64,000 nucleotides of DNA. Origin: Piezodorus guildinii. Its lineage: Eukaryota > Arthropoda > Insecta > Hemiptera > Pentatomidae. Both the position numbers and the translations under genes were made by a program. Under the pieces are notes generated by a model that had not been told where the DNA came from, did not search any database, and was given only the letters and a program-made list of their open reading frames with translations. Positions 30,952 to 42,107 of the stretch are shown piece by piece. The stretch spans positions 34,780,614 to 34,844,613 of the forward strand of contig CM041292.1 in the NCBI GenBank assembly GCA_023052935.1, in the 5' to 3' direction. How positions within the stretch are numbered: position 1 is the stretch's first letter; every line of letters starts with the position of its first letter.

Positions 30952-31512
30952 TCTGCCGCGCCCAGCATGACTTTCACTTACCTCCGTTTTAAAATCAATT
31001 TTAGAACTTTTAAATAAAGTTAGAGATGAAAAGTATTAAAGAATTACATTGAGTTTCGTTAGAAACAAGTGTTTCATTAAACAATCTATTATATAATTAT
31101 CTGGAAGAATCACAATGTTTTTCCCTTCTCTTCATTTTCCATTATTCTCCTTCCAGTAGCGCGACAGACCGTTTAGTGTAGACTCGCGTTTCTCGATTAA
31201 TTTAATAGGGTAGGATCATCGCTCCCTACGCCTATTTTTGTAAATGTCGCCAGTTGGCTGACGGGTCTCACATACCCAGGGGAGAGGATGTGATTGAATC
31301 TCTATTAATTTATATGCTTGAAAAAAGTTGGAATGGATCCGAACTTCCAACCTTTGACGTGGAAGACTAGCGCGCTAGCCAATCAGCCACGGGCTTCCCT
31401 CACTTTCCATTACTTTTCAAAATTTTATGTATAGAATAACATTTTTTTCTAGAATATTTAACTTTCCAACGGTATATTATACATCTCTATTACTGTTTTT
31501 ATGATCTAAACC
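30952..31512 (+). mobile_element. HINE-like copy 9, 5' part, with SINE insert
   Basis: It starts TCTGCCGCGCCCAGCATGAC with ACTTTCACTTACCTCCG 20 nt in. It is interrupted by SINE family 3 (31145-31396) between two diverged copies of CATTTTCCATTA/CACTTTCCATTA. It continues TTTAACTTTCCAACGGTATA and stops just before copy 10 begins. Confidence 0.65.
31145..31397 (-). repeat. SINE family 3 copy, about 250 bp
   Basis: Minus strand: head GGGAAGCCCGTGGCTGATTG, GCTAGCGCGCTAGTCTTCCA (A-box side) and a weak B box GGAAGTTCGGATCCATTCC. The body follows: GAGATTCAATCACATCCTC, CCTGGGTATGTGAGACCCG and CATTTACAAAAATAGGCG. Flanking ATTTTCCATTA (31134-31144) and its counterpart at 31401-31411 look like a target duplication. 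Confidence 0.65.
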
Positions 31513-31519
31513 CAAAAAA

Positions 31520-32357
31520 TCTGGTGCGGGCAACACACGACTTTTACTTACCTCGACTTTTAAAATCAATTTAATCTATTAAATATACTTTGGAAAATAT
31601 TTCAAATTGGTTTTAATTAAACGTGTATTCATTTTCGTTGGAAACATATGATTTAGAATAAATAATATAACTACATTAAATTGTTAATCAGTAAAAAGTC
31701 TATTCCCCATTCGTCACTTTATATCCCCTTTTACAACTACTGTTTGAGATAATATTTCTTCTCAAATCTTTTTCTTTCTAACGGTATATTATACGTCAAT
31801 ATTACTGTTCTTATTATCAGTAAACTAAAAATTACGTTAAAAAATAGTTTTAGTTGTATATTTAGCCGTTCTTTATCAATTTCATTAAGATGATAGCGTT
31901 AATCTTCTGGAATGTACAAAATTAAAGGTAGTTTAGAGGAAGAAAATTTAAAACATTAGCATTTAAGCCCTGCCAGAATCAGTATGAAACCAATATGATA
32001 TTAAATATCATCAAATTTTACATCAATAAAGGGAGTTTAATCGAAATATTTAAAGTTTTTTTTGAGAAAATCGCAAATAGTTAAAAAACACATGGTACAG
32101 TGTGGCTCTTCTGGTTAGCCGATTTTGATGAAAAAAATACTGTAGCATCTCGGGCGTCTAGTTTTCTCGAATAGGAAATTTCAGGTTTGTACGACTTTTC
32201 GATTTTGCGCTAGACTTACAACACACGGACCTTTCTTCGGGACTTGGTCATTTGGACACAGGGGACCCTAGAATGTCTGTCTATTTCCGTCAAAAACTGG
32301 AATTAGAAAATAATCTCGATCGAATACTGTTTCTTTACTTACTATATATTTCATATT
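31520..32357 (+). mobile_element. HINE-like copy 10
   Basis: The 5' end is well preserved (TCTGGTGCGGGCAACACACG, then ACTTTTACTTACCTCG). The 3' end is eroded: CTTACTATATATTTCATATT, so the palindrome is broken. Conserved interior blocks include GGACTTGGTCATTTGGACAC and AGGGGACCCTAGAATG. It abuts copy 9 in tandem. Confidence 0.7.
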
Positions 32358-32429
32358 AGTCTTCAATTTCGTTCAGGGTACAATGCATAATAAAAATCAT
32401 GTTGTCTCATAACCAACGGTTGTGGAAAG

Positions 32430-32600
32430 AGACGATTAATCCGTAACTCCACATGCAGGTTTTTTCAGGATTTAGGGTACCCACTTTACAGATATTTGAA
32501 ATCCCTCTGGGCCTACATACCCTAGAGTTGCTCTGATATAAATGATTAAATAATTATCCTACCCCAAAGAGGTTGGAACCCGGTTCTAGGAGATCAGTAG
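32430..32600 (-). repeat. SINE family 2 copy, degraded
   Basis: The complement keeps CCGGGTTCCAACCTCTTTGG, GGGTAGG(A)TAATTATT, CTAGGGTATGTAGGCCC and GTGGGTACCCTAAATCC. Confidence 0.5.
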
Positions 32601-32604
32601 TATC

Positions 32605-33380
32605 TAGTTAATTAATAACAATTTCTTAATAATATCCTATATATTATTAACTTATAATGAATTAATCATGGAATTATTATGAATTAGTTTAGAAACATTT
32701 TAAAAGGATGATATCTCCAGTGAACTGGTATATTATCTCTCCTATCTTAATTAAGATAATGACACGATTCCTTAAGTTATCTCCTACTTTTTTATTGAGG
32801 TAAGGAACATATCTCAGAGGCCTATGATTTAGAATTCAATCTCCGACCTTAGCCCCGACTCAGGATTTAATATTACCTTATACCGCCGTTCCTGTTATCT
32901 AGCGAGCAATAACCGTTAACGAGGATCTTACTCAAAACTGCTATTGGAGAAGTCCCGCAGAGATATATATTTCTCTTGATCGATTCCTCAGATAAGAGAA
33001 GATTATACATTCCAATTATCTAAAAATAATAGTCTCTTTGGGCAATAAATGCCGGGATAAGTTATATCACCGATTGTACTCAATCCATTGAAATAATCTG
33101 TTTTTAAGTATTCGAAACTCTTCCTAACGATTGTAAGTAGAGATCGGTCATCTAATGTTAGAATGCGTCATGCAAGACTAACACTTCTAAGTCTTATTGC
33201 ATTTTTTTTAATTTAAAATTAATTTAAGTGTTTAGTTACTTTATTATCATCTTATTCATATTATACATTTTTATTTAATAAGCATTATATGTTCTTACCA
33301 TTTCGGTGAATCTGACTAACTGAAATTTCGGATATCCCAATATACTACTAAGTTTTGTCATAAAACAGATTTTATTTTAA
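32605..33380. other. No recognised gene
   Basis: Mixed composition with a few moderately G+C patches (32790-32990). No open frame above 60 codons and no shared repeat recognised. Confidence 0.35.
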
Positions 33381-33384
33381 AACA

Positions 33385-33825
33385 TTAAATACGCCGCTTT
33401 CGGTTACTTCAACACTTACTAAACAGACGCTCTAACCTTCTATTTAACTACATAGCCATATTAAGGCCTATCTGAACCTACGGAGTTGAGCTTTGGGGCT
33501 CTACTTAACCATCAAATTCTTCTTCAATTCTTACACTCTAAAATCCTTCGATAAATCCTCAACGCTATTTACTTTGTCACGACTAAGCTTATAAATAAAG
33601 ACCTTAATATTCCACATGTAGCTGATATGGCCCAAACCAGATATCAATCCATCCAAGACAAACTCCACTCTCACTTCAACCCACTAGTTTCAAGCCTTGC
33701 TTCCTCTTCTATTCCTGACAATCCTCTGAGGCGTCTGAAAAGAAGATGGCCTCGAGACCTATTAGTTTAGATTACCCAGCGGAGTGTCAATGGGCATTTT
33801 TTCTTCACGTCTTTTTTTCATGTAT
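33385..33825 (+). mobile_element. Jockey-like LINE 3' end
   Basis: Same blocks as 29176-30290: GTTACTTCAACACTTACTAA, ACGGAGTTGAGCTTTGGGGC, CATCAAATTCTTC, AAATCCTCAACGC, TTTGTCACG, GACCTTAATATTCCACATGT, then CCTCTGAGGCGTCTGAAAAG. Truncated at the 5' side and joined at the right to a HINE-like fragment. Confidence 0.65.
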
Positions 33826-34130
33826 TTTATTCTTTACGGAAACACTCTTTTTAGGTTCTCTTGAGTCCAAATAACTAAGTCCCACAAAAAAATCTAGCAC
33901 GAAAACGATAAGTTATAAAAGTGAAATTTCACATTTAAGAGAGTTTGTGCATGAGGTGTTACTGCAACATTTTATCATGAAAATCTTCCGACCAGAAGAG
34001 CTACTTTATACTATGAATTTTGCACCATTTTACGATTTTCTTAAAAAAAAAAAAACAGCTCTAAGGATTTTGATTAAACTCGGTATATCGATGTAAAATT
34101 CATTTAGAATTTTATTCTACCTTTGGGTTT
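33826..34130 (-). mobile_element. HINE-like copy 12, left part
   Basis: It begins inside the element (ACGGAAACACTCTTTTTAGG, TTCTCTTGAGTCCAAATAAC), and the terminal hairpin is lost. It runs to TATCGATGTAAAATTCATTT, where a Penelope-like insert begins. It resumes at about 35290 with TTTAATGGGATTTAGTATCG. Confidence 0.6.
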
Positions 34131-35285
34131 TAGGAAAATTAGCGCAACACCTGTGTTGTATATATCTTTCACATTAGAGTGCGGAAAGTATCGCACTGGC
34201 CCTTTCTCGACGGTGAATATGCTTTTGACTGAGATTGGCGCCCAACACTGCTTTAAAAACTGCGTCCATTCTTATCCCGTACTTGATTCTTATTAATATG
34301 TTCTTACCTCATTGACAGATCCTTTAAAGTAAAGCATAACTTTTTTTAGCAAACCATAATGTCTGGTATATTTCAACAGCATAATTACAATAATCGGCTT
34401 ACCGAAAGTGCCGATTTATATCAAACGATTCACACAAACGTTAAAGACCACAGTAGTAGTGTTTCCATAACTAACGTAACATTTTACAGATTTTTACTAT
34501 TTCTCGAAACGACTAAAACGATTTAGATGAACCTCATTACACTGATCTATAATTTAATGGTGATGGAGTTTTGTTGACCATTGAGATATGATCTAACGGA
34601 CATTCTAGTTCTCATATTTTCCGTTCCACACAAAGAGCGTTTTTTAAACTGGAAAACATCACTCCTTTAGGCAGCGTCTCAAAGTCAAGTATGTATCTTT
34701 TTTCTTATTGATAAGGATCTCTTTTCATCGTCCATTTCTGTCTCCCTCTTTCCATACTCATATCTTTCTCCGTTACATATCCTGACATATAATTCTTAGT
34801 TTAATATTACATTATTTTAAAATTTAAAATTATTTTTTATTCATAATGTTTCTCTTTTTTAATGACTATGTTCTTTTTATATATTACCTATACTCTTAAC
34901 TATGTTTTTAATATATTACAGTCATATATCACTTCAAAATTGTTAATATTTAAAATTTTAATTGTTCACATATTTTTCCTTTGTCATTTTTATTATGTTT
35001 ACTTCAATACTTCATAAATATCATCTTAAATTTGTTTATTTCCATACTTCATAACTGTCATCTTATTATCATTTTACATTTAATTTTATTTATGTTCCCA
35101 TGTTTTATTACTGTATTATTATATACCTAACGCATTATTAAGTCTATAATTACATTGGTCGTTATCTTCTTTCTTTTAGCCCTGATGAAGGCCCACATAG
35201 TAGGCCGAAACGTCGGCACATTATTAAAATAGCACTTATTTTAAATGTGTGTTTCTAATTTATGACCGCACCCATAACCATCTTC
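34131..35285 (+). mobile_element. Penelope-like element fragment with hammerhead ribozyme motif
   Basis: An insert of about 1.15 kb in HINE-like copy 12. Near its right end is CTGATGA (35182-35188), a GGCC/GGCC stem (35190-35193 with 35203-35206), GAAA (35207-35210) and CGTC (35211-35214). The end, TTTAAATGTGTGTTTCTAAT then TTATGACCGCACCC, and the block ACTCCTTTAGGCAGCGTCTC (34664-34683) recur in the shorter insert at 50006-50135. The body is A+T-rich and I cannot see the reverse transcriptase or GIY-YIG domains of a full Penelope element. Assignment rests on the ribozyme type. Confidence 0.5.
35182..35216 (+). ncRNA. Minimal type-I hammerhead ribozyme motif
   Basis: Core CTGATGA, stem II GGCC/GGCC with a 9-nt loop, GAAA, then CGTC. 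The ACGT after GAA leaves almost no helix III, the minimalist form reported in Penelope-like elements and thought to act as a dimer. The best preserved example in the window. Confidence 0.6.
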
Positions 35286-35289
35286 CTCA

Positions 35290-35400
35290 TATAATTTAAT
35301 GGGATTTAGTATCGAGTAGATTTGGTCTTCGTCGAAGTCGTCTGACTTATTCCTTATTTATTTTAAATAATTTGCCATATTTTGTGATATGAAGTAATAA
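35290..35400 (-). mobile_element. HINE-like copy 12, right part
   Basis: TTTAATGGGATTTAGTATCG, TAGATTTGGTCTTCGTCGAA and GTCTGACTTATT follow the family order directly after the block that ends at 34130. Confidence 0.5.
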
Positions 35401-36050
35401 AAAATGTGTAAATATATAATATGAAAGGCCTTTCTTAAAATGCATCATAGAATGCCTCTTTTACAATCGCATAAGTACTAGAAAAATAACTAAATATAAT
35501 ATATTTATAGTAAAGTGTTATCATGTCCTTCCTTTCTTTTTATGCATAATTTACATATGTTGGTCGTGATTCACAAATCAACTACAATACGATACAAAGT
35601 TACAAATAATGACTTTGTTGTGAAGAAGCTGCGTAAAACCGCATTATAAATTTAGATAATGAATAAATATTAGGGTCAACATATCACCCCAGGTCATCTG
35701 AACAATAATCGGAGATAAGACTGAAACATAGCATTGAACTTGAACTGTTATTGTTTGCTGAAAATTATATTTCGTTACATAATTGAGCTGTTGACTCAGC
35801 ACTGGGACAGACATAACCAGGGCGACCACTTCAGCTTTTGAGGTAGGGCATTGTCCTTATCTTAAAAAAAAAACTATTATTACATGCATTGTTTAAACTT
35901 AAAAATATATAATCATTTATAATACAATCTTTACACTTTAATTACATAAACAATTGCAAAATTTGAAGGTCAAAGAAAATATATTATGCACTTTACTTCT
36001 TACTTTATTTTCAAATTCTTGATTCAAAGCAAATATAGATTTCCTAATAT
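35400..36050. other. No recognised gene
   Basis: A+T-rich DNA. Minus-strand frames of about 60 codons near 35644 and 35938 show no domain. Confidence 0.35.
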
Positions 36051-36055
36051 AAAAA

Positions 36056-36763
36056 TCTGGTGCGGGCAACACACGACTTTCACTTACCTCGATTTTTAAA
36101 ATCAATGAAAGAATTTTCAAATACAGTTAGAGATAAAAATACGTGAAACTATTAAGGAATTAATCGAATTGAATTTATATAGAAACATGTGTTTTATTAA
36201 AAAATCTATTATATTATTATCTAAAATAATCAGTTAGTTTTATCTTCTTCTCATCACTCTCTATTAACTTCTAAAATCTTGTGTATGAGATGATATTTTT
36301 TCTAAAATGTTTAGCTTTCCAACGGTATATCATACATGTATATTACTGGTCTTATGTTCAAAAACAAAAAATTTCATTAAAAATATATTTTTTCTGTTTT
36401 CTCCTTTAGTTGGGTATCGAATTTATTCAATTTATATATTTACCTGTTTTTCATCAGCGCTAACAAGATAATCTAGTTATTATTATTAAATCTAAAAAAT
36501 TAAAGGTACTTTAGAGGAAGAAAATTTAAAATATCGGCATTTAAGCTCTGTCAGACCATTTTTATCCAAATAAAACCTACATGATATTAAAGTCCATTAA
36601 ATTTTACATCGATATAGCGAGTTTAATCAAAATCGTCGGAACAGTTTTTGAGAAAATCGAAAAAAGGTGCAAAATGCATAGTATAAAGTGCCTCTTCTGG
36701 TAAGCTCATTTTGATGAAAAAAGTTTTGTCACGTCTCGGGCGTATAGTTGTCTTAAATATGAA
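36056..36763 (+). mobile_element. HINE-like copy 11, cut by the assembly gap
   Basis: It starts TCTGGTGCGGGCAACACACG, then ACTTTCACTTACCTCG, and follows copy 2 closely to CGTATAGTTGTCTTAAATAT at 36760. About 130 bases of the 3' part should follow but fall in the gap. Confidence 0.75.
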
Positions 36764-36863
36764 NNNNNNNNNNNNNNNNNNNNNNNNNNNNNNNNNNNNN
36801 NNNNNNNNNNNNNNNNNNNNNNNNNNNNNNNNNNNNNNNNNNNNNNNNNNNNNNNNNNNNNNN
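36764..36863. other. Assembly gap, 100 N
   Basis: Exactly 100 N, a conventional placeholder for a gap of unknown size. The sequence after it does not continue the HINE-like copy before it. Confidence 0.98.
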
Positions 36864-37645
36864 AACTAATAATCATATCCAACTAGAATATTATGTACAA
36901 GGCATTGGTAGACCGTTTAATGCTATTAGGTTCGGAGACATTAGTAAGATCCAAAAGGAAAAATTCTTGCTGTAGATGGGAATATTTGAAAGGGGACAGA
37001 AAGGAAATCGATAACTGAGGGTCACAAACATTATCGTAAGGAAAAAAAATATAAATAACAAAGAACACCCTCAAGGTCATTCCATTACGACGTCTCGGGA
37101 ATGAATGTTTGAGTAAAATGAGTGACGTCAGAATTCCAAAGTAGATTACGATTAGGAATTTAATCACCATGTTTTAAAATAGTTTTGTGTAAATGAACTC
37201 AAATAATTTTAAATAAACTTACAGTTGGAACAAAATTATGATCTCTGAGGACTCTGCTTTATCAACATCAAAGGTGTCGTTAAAATTATCTAAAACTATT
37301 AAACGTTTTGTTATCTATTTTCTATAGTCATTATTTGCGACGGCTGAAGCAGAACTCTACAAAATAATGGCATATTTCGTTTCTACAGAGAAGTATTAAA
37401 AAGAATATTTCTTTTGACTAGTATTTAGGCTTTATTTAGGAAGTAGGTGATAATTATATTGTAAATACTTTTTACACTAATTTTATTCTTATTGCCGCCT
37501 TCAATACGTAGTATCCTCGTAAACATACGATATCCTGCCCTACAGCATCTTTTAATCCCACTTGTCCCAGTTGAACAGATCGACAATCTAAAACTCGGCA
37601 TGTCAAACGTCTGAAATGGAACCAACACACAAGACAGAAACGAAA
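36864..37645. other. No recognised gene
   Basis: Minus-strand frames of 95 codons (36883-37170) and 67 codons (37425-37628) are open but have no recognisable domain. They overlap no shared repeat. Confidence 0.3.
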
Positions 37646-37649
37646 ATAA

Positions 37650-38137
37650 ACTGCTTTCGGATACTTCAACACTTACTAACCTTCCTTAACTGAACTAATA
37701 AAGACCCATCTACATGACTATTATAAGACCAATCTGGACTTAGGAAGTTGAACTTTGGGGCTCAACTAAACCATCAAATTCTTCCTGTATCCTATCCATT
37801 CCTTACAATCGAAGATCCATCGTAAAATCCTCAACGCTTCTTAATTTTCACGAATAAACTCATCCATAAAGACCTTGATGTTCCGTATGTTTCTGATTTG
37901 CCGCGAAACAGGTATCACTCCTAACATGACAAACTCCCACTCACACCAACTAATTTCCATTCATGCTTCCTCTTATATTCCTGATAATATCCGATGCGTC
38001 TGAAAATAAGATGGTTGCGAGAAATTCTGGTTTTAAATATTTACTGGAATTCAGCCAATGAGTAGCTTCTCAACAAGCCTGATTCATGTCTTTTGTATTT
38101 TAGCATAGTTACTTACTACATTGTGCAATACAGTGGT

Positions 38138-38140
<3 letters not shown>
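37650..38140 (+). mobile_element. Jockey-like LINE 3' end
   Basis: Blocks TTCGGATACTTCAACACTTA, GGAAGTTGAACTTTGGGGCT, CATCAAATTCTTCCTGTATC, TCATCCATAAAGACCTTGAT, GATGCGTCTGAAAATAAGAT. It ends TGCAATACAGTGGTAATT followed by an A run (38141-38167), the LINE poly(A) tail. Confidence 0.65.
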
Positions 38141-38167
<27 letters not shown>

Positions 38168-38172
<5 letters not shown>

Positions 38173-38474
38173 TACCACTACAACCCATGAAGGGTCTTGG
38201 GCTCAGTACATATAGAGATTCGTACTGTTTCTAGGCCAACGGCAGTGCAATGAGGTGATTAGGCCTTAATAACGCTCAGCCGCCAGGTTTTTCCCCAATT
38301 AATTTGGGTACCCACTTTATAGAGGCTGGGTCTGCCCCAGGAGGGTCTCCATACCCTAGGGTCGCCCCCCGACTGAATTAACAGAATAAATAATATTTCT
38401 GCCTCAGCCGGGATTCGAACCCAGGACTCGGAGCACAGCAGACTAGTGCTCTATCCACTAGACCACGCCGCTCC

Positions 38475-38476
<2 letters not shown>
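38168..38476 (-). repeat. SINE family 2, best copy
   Basis: The minus strand starts GGGAGCGGCGTGGTCTAGTG (A box around GTGGTCTAGTGGATAGAG), then GGGTTCGAATCCCGGCTGAG (B box). The body follows: AATAATATTTATTCTGTT-like, GGGTATGGAGACCCTCCTGG, GCCTCTATAAAGTGGGTACC, and CTCAGCCTA. It ends CATGGGTTGTAGTGGTACAGG followed by T. It is tRNA-derived but cannot fold as a tRNA. Its head abuts a 95-A tract on the right, and the Jockey-like A tail lies on the left. Confidence 0.8.

Positions 38477-38571
<95 letters not shown>
38477..38571 (+). repeat. Poly(A) tract of 95 bases
   Basis: Uninterrupted A from 38477 to 38571. It sits next to the tRNA-like head of SINE family 2, not at its 3' end. Confidence 0.9.
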
Positions 38572-38573
<2 letters not shown>

Positions 38574-38574
38574 A

Positions 38575-39690
38575 AATTTTGAACATTTTTTTAAATTTGA
38601 AGTACAACATACAATTTTTTAACTGATTAATTATTAATAAGGTAGATAAACTCCATAATTTGGCATACCAGCATACCCGTATAATGAATTTTTTTTTTGT
38701 ACCAAGAGAATACAAGAATCCATTTTGAATTATTTGATATTCAAAATTTTAATGAAAATTTCAGGCTACACTTATGAACGTATATCACATATGTACAACT
38801 TTTTCTAAATTTTTTAGGATCCTTTGGTATTCCAGTACAAACATAAAAAGGTCACTTTGGGAGATGATAGAAGCATTTCATTTCCACTAATTTAAAAACC
38901 CAGAAAGTAGGAACAAGTAAGATTTAAAGAAAAAACTTCGAAAAGTGTTGTAAAATGTTCTCAAGTACCTAAAATTTTACGGTTAAAATATAGTATTGGT
39001 TAGTACAAAACATGCTGGTTAGAAATATTTGCAATGTAAAGATATTTTTAGCATTAATTTTACATAAATGTAGGTTAAAAATGAAAACTGCATCTACTTA
39101 TTGCTTATAATATATATTCTTTAATTTCAGACAATCTATCATTGGGCCAATCTGAAGAGTGAAGAAATAGCTATGCAAACGATCAGTTAAAAATTATGAA
39201 GATAGAAGTGATAATTACAGACAATTAAGTAAAGCCAGAATCAGACAAAAGGTTATCTTAGATAACCCTATATCGAAATTTGCACAGGCATCTTTCAAAA
39301 AATAAAAACAGACCTTTGAAAACCGGTGAAGCTAAAATTTTAGATTTAATACTACCTTTAGTGATTAATAAATGTAAATTATACAAATACCAGAATTACC
39401 TATTCTTCCTAGTCTCTTTACTATTACTTAAGGATTACAAATTAAAGCGAATTTCACAAATATCTATTGTAAACCGGGAAATATCAAGATATATTAGTCC
39501 AAGGAATATTATTCCAATATTTTTAAATATAATAATAAGTATACTTTTAAAGATTAAAATAATTTTATTTCACGTTACAATTTTTAGTTAATGTACGATA
39601 TTAATATTAGATTATAAGAAGTCATAATTGCGGTTTGAAGAGTTAGAATGATTTAATGACTATTTAAATTTTTAGGTAAAGGTCTTAAAT
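38575..39690. other. No supported gene; weak 103-codon frame
   Basis: A plus-strand frame at 39280-39591 (103 codons) is Lys/Ile/Leu-rich, as random A+T-rich frames are, with two hydrophobic stretches. Upstream at 39127-39130 is TTTAATTTCAG, a plausible splice acceptor. Evidence is too thin to call a gene. Confidence 0.3.
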
Positions 39691-39691
39691 A

Positions 39692-39950
39692 AAGGGAGCA
39701 GCGTGGTCTACTGTTCTCCGTGCCCGGGTTCGAATTCTGGCTGAGACAGAATATTATTTATTCTGTTATTTCAGCAGTGAGGCAATTCTTGGGTATGGAG
39801 ACTCTACTGGGGCACACCAAGCCTCTATAAAGTAGATACTCGAAAGTGGGAAACAACCTGACGGGTGATCTCGGCTAAATCACCACAAAATCTGTGCGAA
39901 TCTCTGTATGTACTGAGCCCAAGACCCTTCATTGGTTACTAAGGTTTTTG
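39692..39950 (+). repeat. SINE family 2, plus-strand copy
   Basis: Head AAAGGGAGCAGCGTGGTCTA with the A-box/B-box interval shortened, then CCCGGGTTCGAATTCTGGCT, TTATTTATTCTGTTATTTCA, GGGTATGGAGACTCTACTGG, GCCTCTATAAAGTAGATACT and TGTACTGAGCCCAAGACCCT. It ends in GGTTTTTGTATTT. Confidence 0.75.
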
Positions 39951-40234
39951 TATTTATCTTTTAAACAAAACAAACAGATTACAATAGTTTAATTTAAATT
40001 TGAAAACTTATAATCTCTTACGAAATTTTACCCAGAATATTCCTTCTCTACCATTTAAAATAGAAAACCCGAATAAATATAATAAACCATGATTGTGATT
40101 TTTTTTCAAAAATCGATATTTCTATTGTCCCTAGAAATATTTGATTATCCCGTAAGGAAAAACAAAATATTATAAAAAACTTTTCTGACAAAACCATAAC
40201 GTAAGGTTACGCGAATGTTAGTGTTTTATCAAAG

Positions 40235-40460
40235 CATAATTTTGTGCTTGTGCTTAATCAGGAATGCTACCGTGGGAGTCCTAAATTTAGTCTATTCATA
40301 TTTAATTAAGGCAGGAATCTTAAACGAGTATCTTTTAATGTCTACGCATAACTAAGGAATTTTTATTCCACTTAGAAAATCCTATTGCCATCTGCTGTGT
40401 TTGAGCTCAGGAACTTGGGCATCTCCTATGCTTCCTCCTGTTGTCTATGTCAAGCAACAA
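40235..40460 (-). repeat. SINE family 1 copy, degraded
   Basis: The complement shows the B-box region CCTGAGCTCAAACACAGCAG, AGGATTTTCTAAGTGG, ATACTCGTTTAAGATTCCTG and TAGGACTCCCACGGTAGCAT, in family order. Confidence 0.55.
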
Positions 40461-40514
40461 CAACCTCTAGGTTATAATACCCTAGAACATTTATTTACAT
40501 TACATAATAAGGTA

Positions 40515-41275
40515 ATATGGACCTAACTGACGATGAGGCGTCCAACATAAAAAGGTTTATCTTTAGCACCATCATAAGGCCAATCTGGCCTTACAGAGTT
40601 GAGCTTAGGGGCTCTACTAAACCATCAAACTCTTCCGTATTTAATTCAAAAATCCTTAATGCTTCTTACTTTGTCACAAACAAATTCATCCGAGGGTTAC
40701 CTGTAGCATGGTGGTTAGCATAACCCCTCCTAAGCCAAAGGTCCGGGTCCAAACCCGTAGGTAGCCCCAGGATTTTTTAATGGGAGTAAACAATCCTTGG
40801 TTATGACGTCCTTCGGAGGGGGCATTAAAAGGTAGTCCCGAGCCTGTGCGATGTCAGGTACTCGTTAAAGATCCCTATCCTAATCACACCTGTTTATTCA
40901 AAATTTATTACTCCCACTATAGCATCCGATTAGCCAAAGCAGAAATTAAGGGACGTTAAATATATAAACAAACAAACAAACTGATCCACAAAGATCTTAT
41001 GTTGCTTATTTGGCCTGAACCAGGTATCAATCCTTCGATGAGACCCTCCTGCTCTAACCCACTAGCTTCAATCCTTGCTTCCTCTTCTATTCCTTACAAT
41101 TGTCCAAGCGTATGAAAATGAATCTTCTCGAAACCTTCTAGTTTAGATTAGCAACTGGAATGCTGTTAATGGGAATTTTCTCTTCATGTCATTTTGCGTA
41201 TTTATCTCACAGGTTATTTATTAGATGTATTAACCAATACAGTGGTAAATATCAATAAATATTTTTTTTTTAAAT
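40515..41275 (+). mobile_element. Jockey-like LINE 3' end, split by a SINE
   Basis: Left part (40515-40690): a frame reads IIRPIWPYRVELRGSTKPSN and KILNASYFVTNKFI. Right part (40981-41275): CTGATCCACAAAGATCTTAT, CAGGTATCAATCC, CCACTAGCTTCAATCCTTGC, then CAATACAGTGGTAAATATCA and AATAAATATT. Interrupted by SINE family 1 with a duplicated ACAAACAAATTCATCC/ACAAACAAACTGATCC. Confidence 0.7.
40691..40975 (+). repeat. SINE family 1, plus-strand copy with target duplication
   Basis: Head GTTACCTGTAGCATGGTGGT then TAGCATAACC (A box), B box CCGGGTCCAAACCC. Body AGGATTTTTTAATGGGAGTA, GACGTCCTTCGGAGGGGGCA, TAGTCCCGAGCCTGTGCGAT, CAGGTACTCGTTAAAGATCC, CCCACTATAGCATCCGATTA, and a (AAAC)n tail. The flanks ACAAACAAATTCATCC (about 40676) and ACAAACAAACTGATCC (about 40972) match at 13 of 16 positions. 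Confidence 0.8.
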
Positions 41276-41279
41276 CTCT

Positions 41280-42105
41280 GGTACTTTACTCTCTCAAAGC
41301 TAATGTAGTCTAATATAATTTAATACCTATATTCCACTAATAAAAATTTATCCAAATCCATTTCACAGTTCAGATTTTTTCCTTGTTAGTTTCACTGGAA
41401 CTCGAGCAAACGTCTGATTCATATACGAAATTCCTGTGACTCTGAATGTTTGCTAAATCATTTGTGTCATTCGAGTTTCTACAAACAACTCAATAACATA
41501 GACCGTATCTACTAAAAATTAATTAGGATGACAATCTCTGTCGCCCCATAGAATCAGGAGTTAAAGTTTAATTTTCACTTTTATGACAGTTCGCGATATT
41601 TTTAATGTTTTCGCGATAGTGAATAGATGTCAGATTTATAGGCCTTTTATTTCATTATAATAATTATTTTATTCTTTCGAGATGACGGGGGCCATTCTGG
41701 TTCGCGAACGAAGGATAGTAAGAGAGTGTAGAGATTGAAGATGCTATCTTTACAGCCCAAGAGCCATAATTCCTCTTTCCCTATCTCCGTTTCTAAACTT
41801 AGATATCTCCCTAGGCTATTTAAATTTTTTCCCATTTAGCTCATTCCTCGGACCGTTTATCTTTCTGAGTTATAATGTCTAACTCTAAGTTCCAACAGAG
41901 CTAGTTATACTCTACAAATAAGATATAGCTCTCAGATAGTTAGATAAAACGTTGAGAGTAGCTCTTGTCTCGGGTAACAATCCGTCTCGTAGAGCAAAAG
42001 CTGGAAAATATTTTTTTTGTTTAAATTATAAATTCTTTTTAAAATATATTTATTGAAATCTGTGACTTTGTTTCTGTTAGCCGTTTCGTGGGAGGAGCTG
42101 GGCCC
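41280..42105. other. No recognised gene
   Basis: Includes a less A+T-rich patch at 41700-42000. No domain or shared repeat seen. Confidence 0.35.
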
Positions 42106-42107
42106 TG

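Noticed and set aside
38400..38476. Possible tRNA gene on the minus strand (GGTTCGAATCCC)
   Set aside because: The T-arm is good but the acceptor stem does not close, and the head continues into a shared 300-bp SINE body.
38458..38715. 85-codon minus-strand frame dominated by phenylalanine
   Set aside because: It is the translation of the 95-A tract on the other strand.
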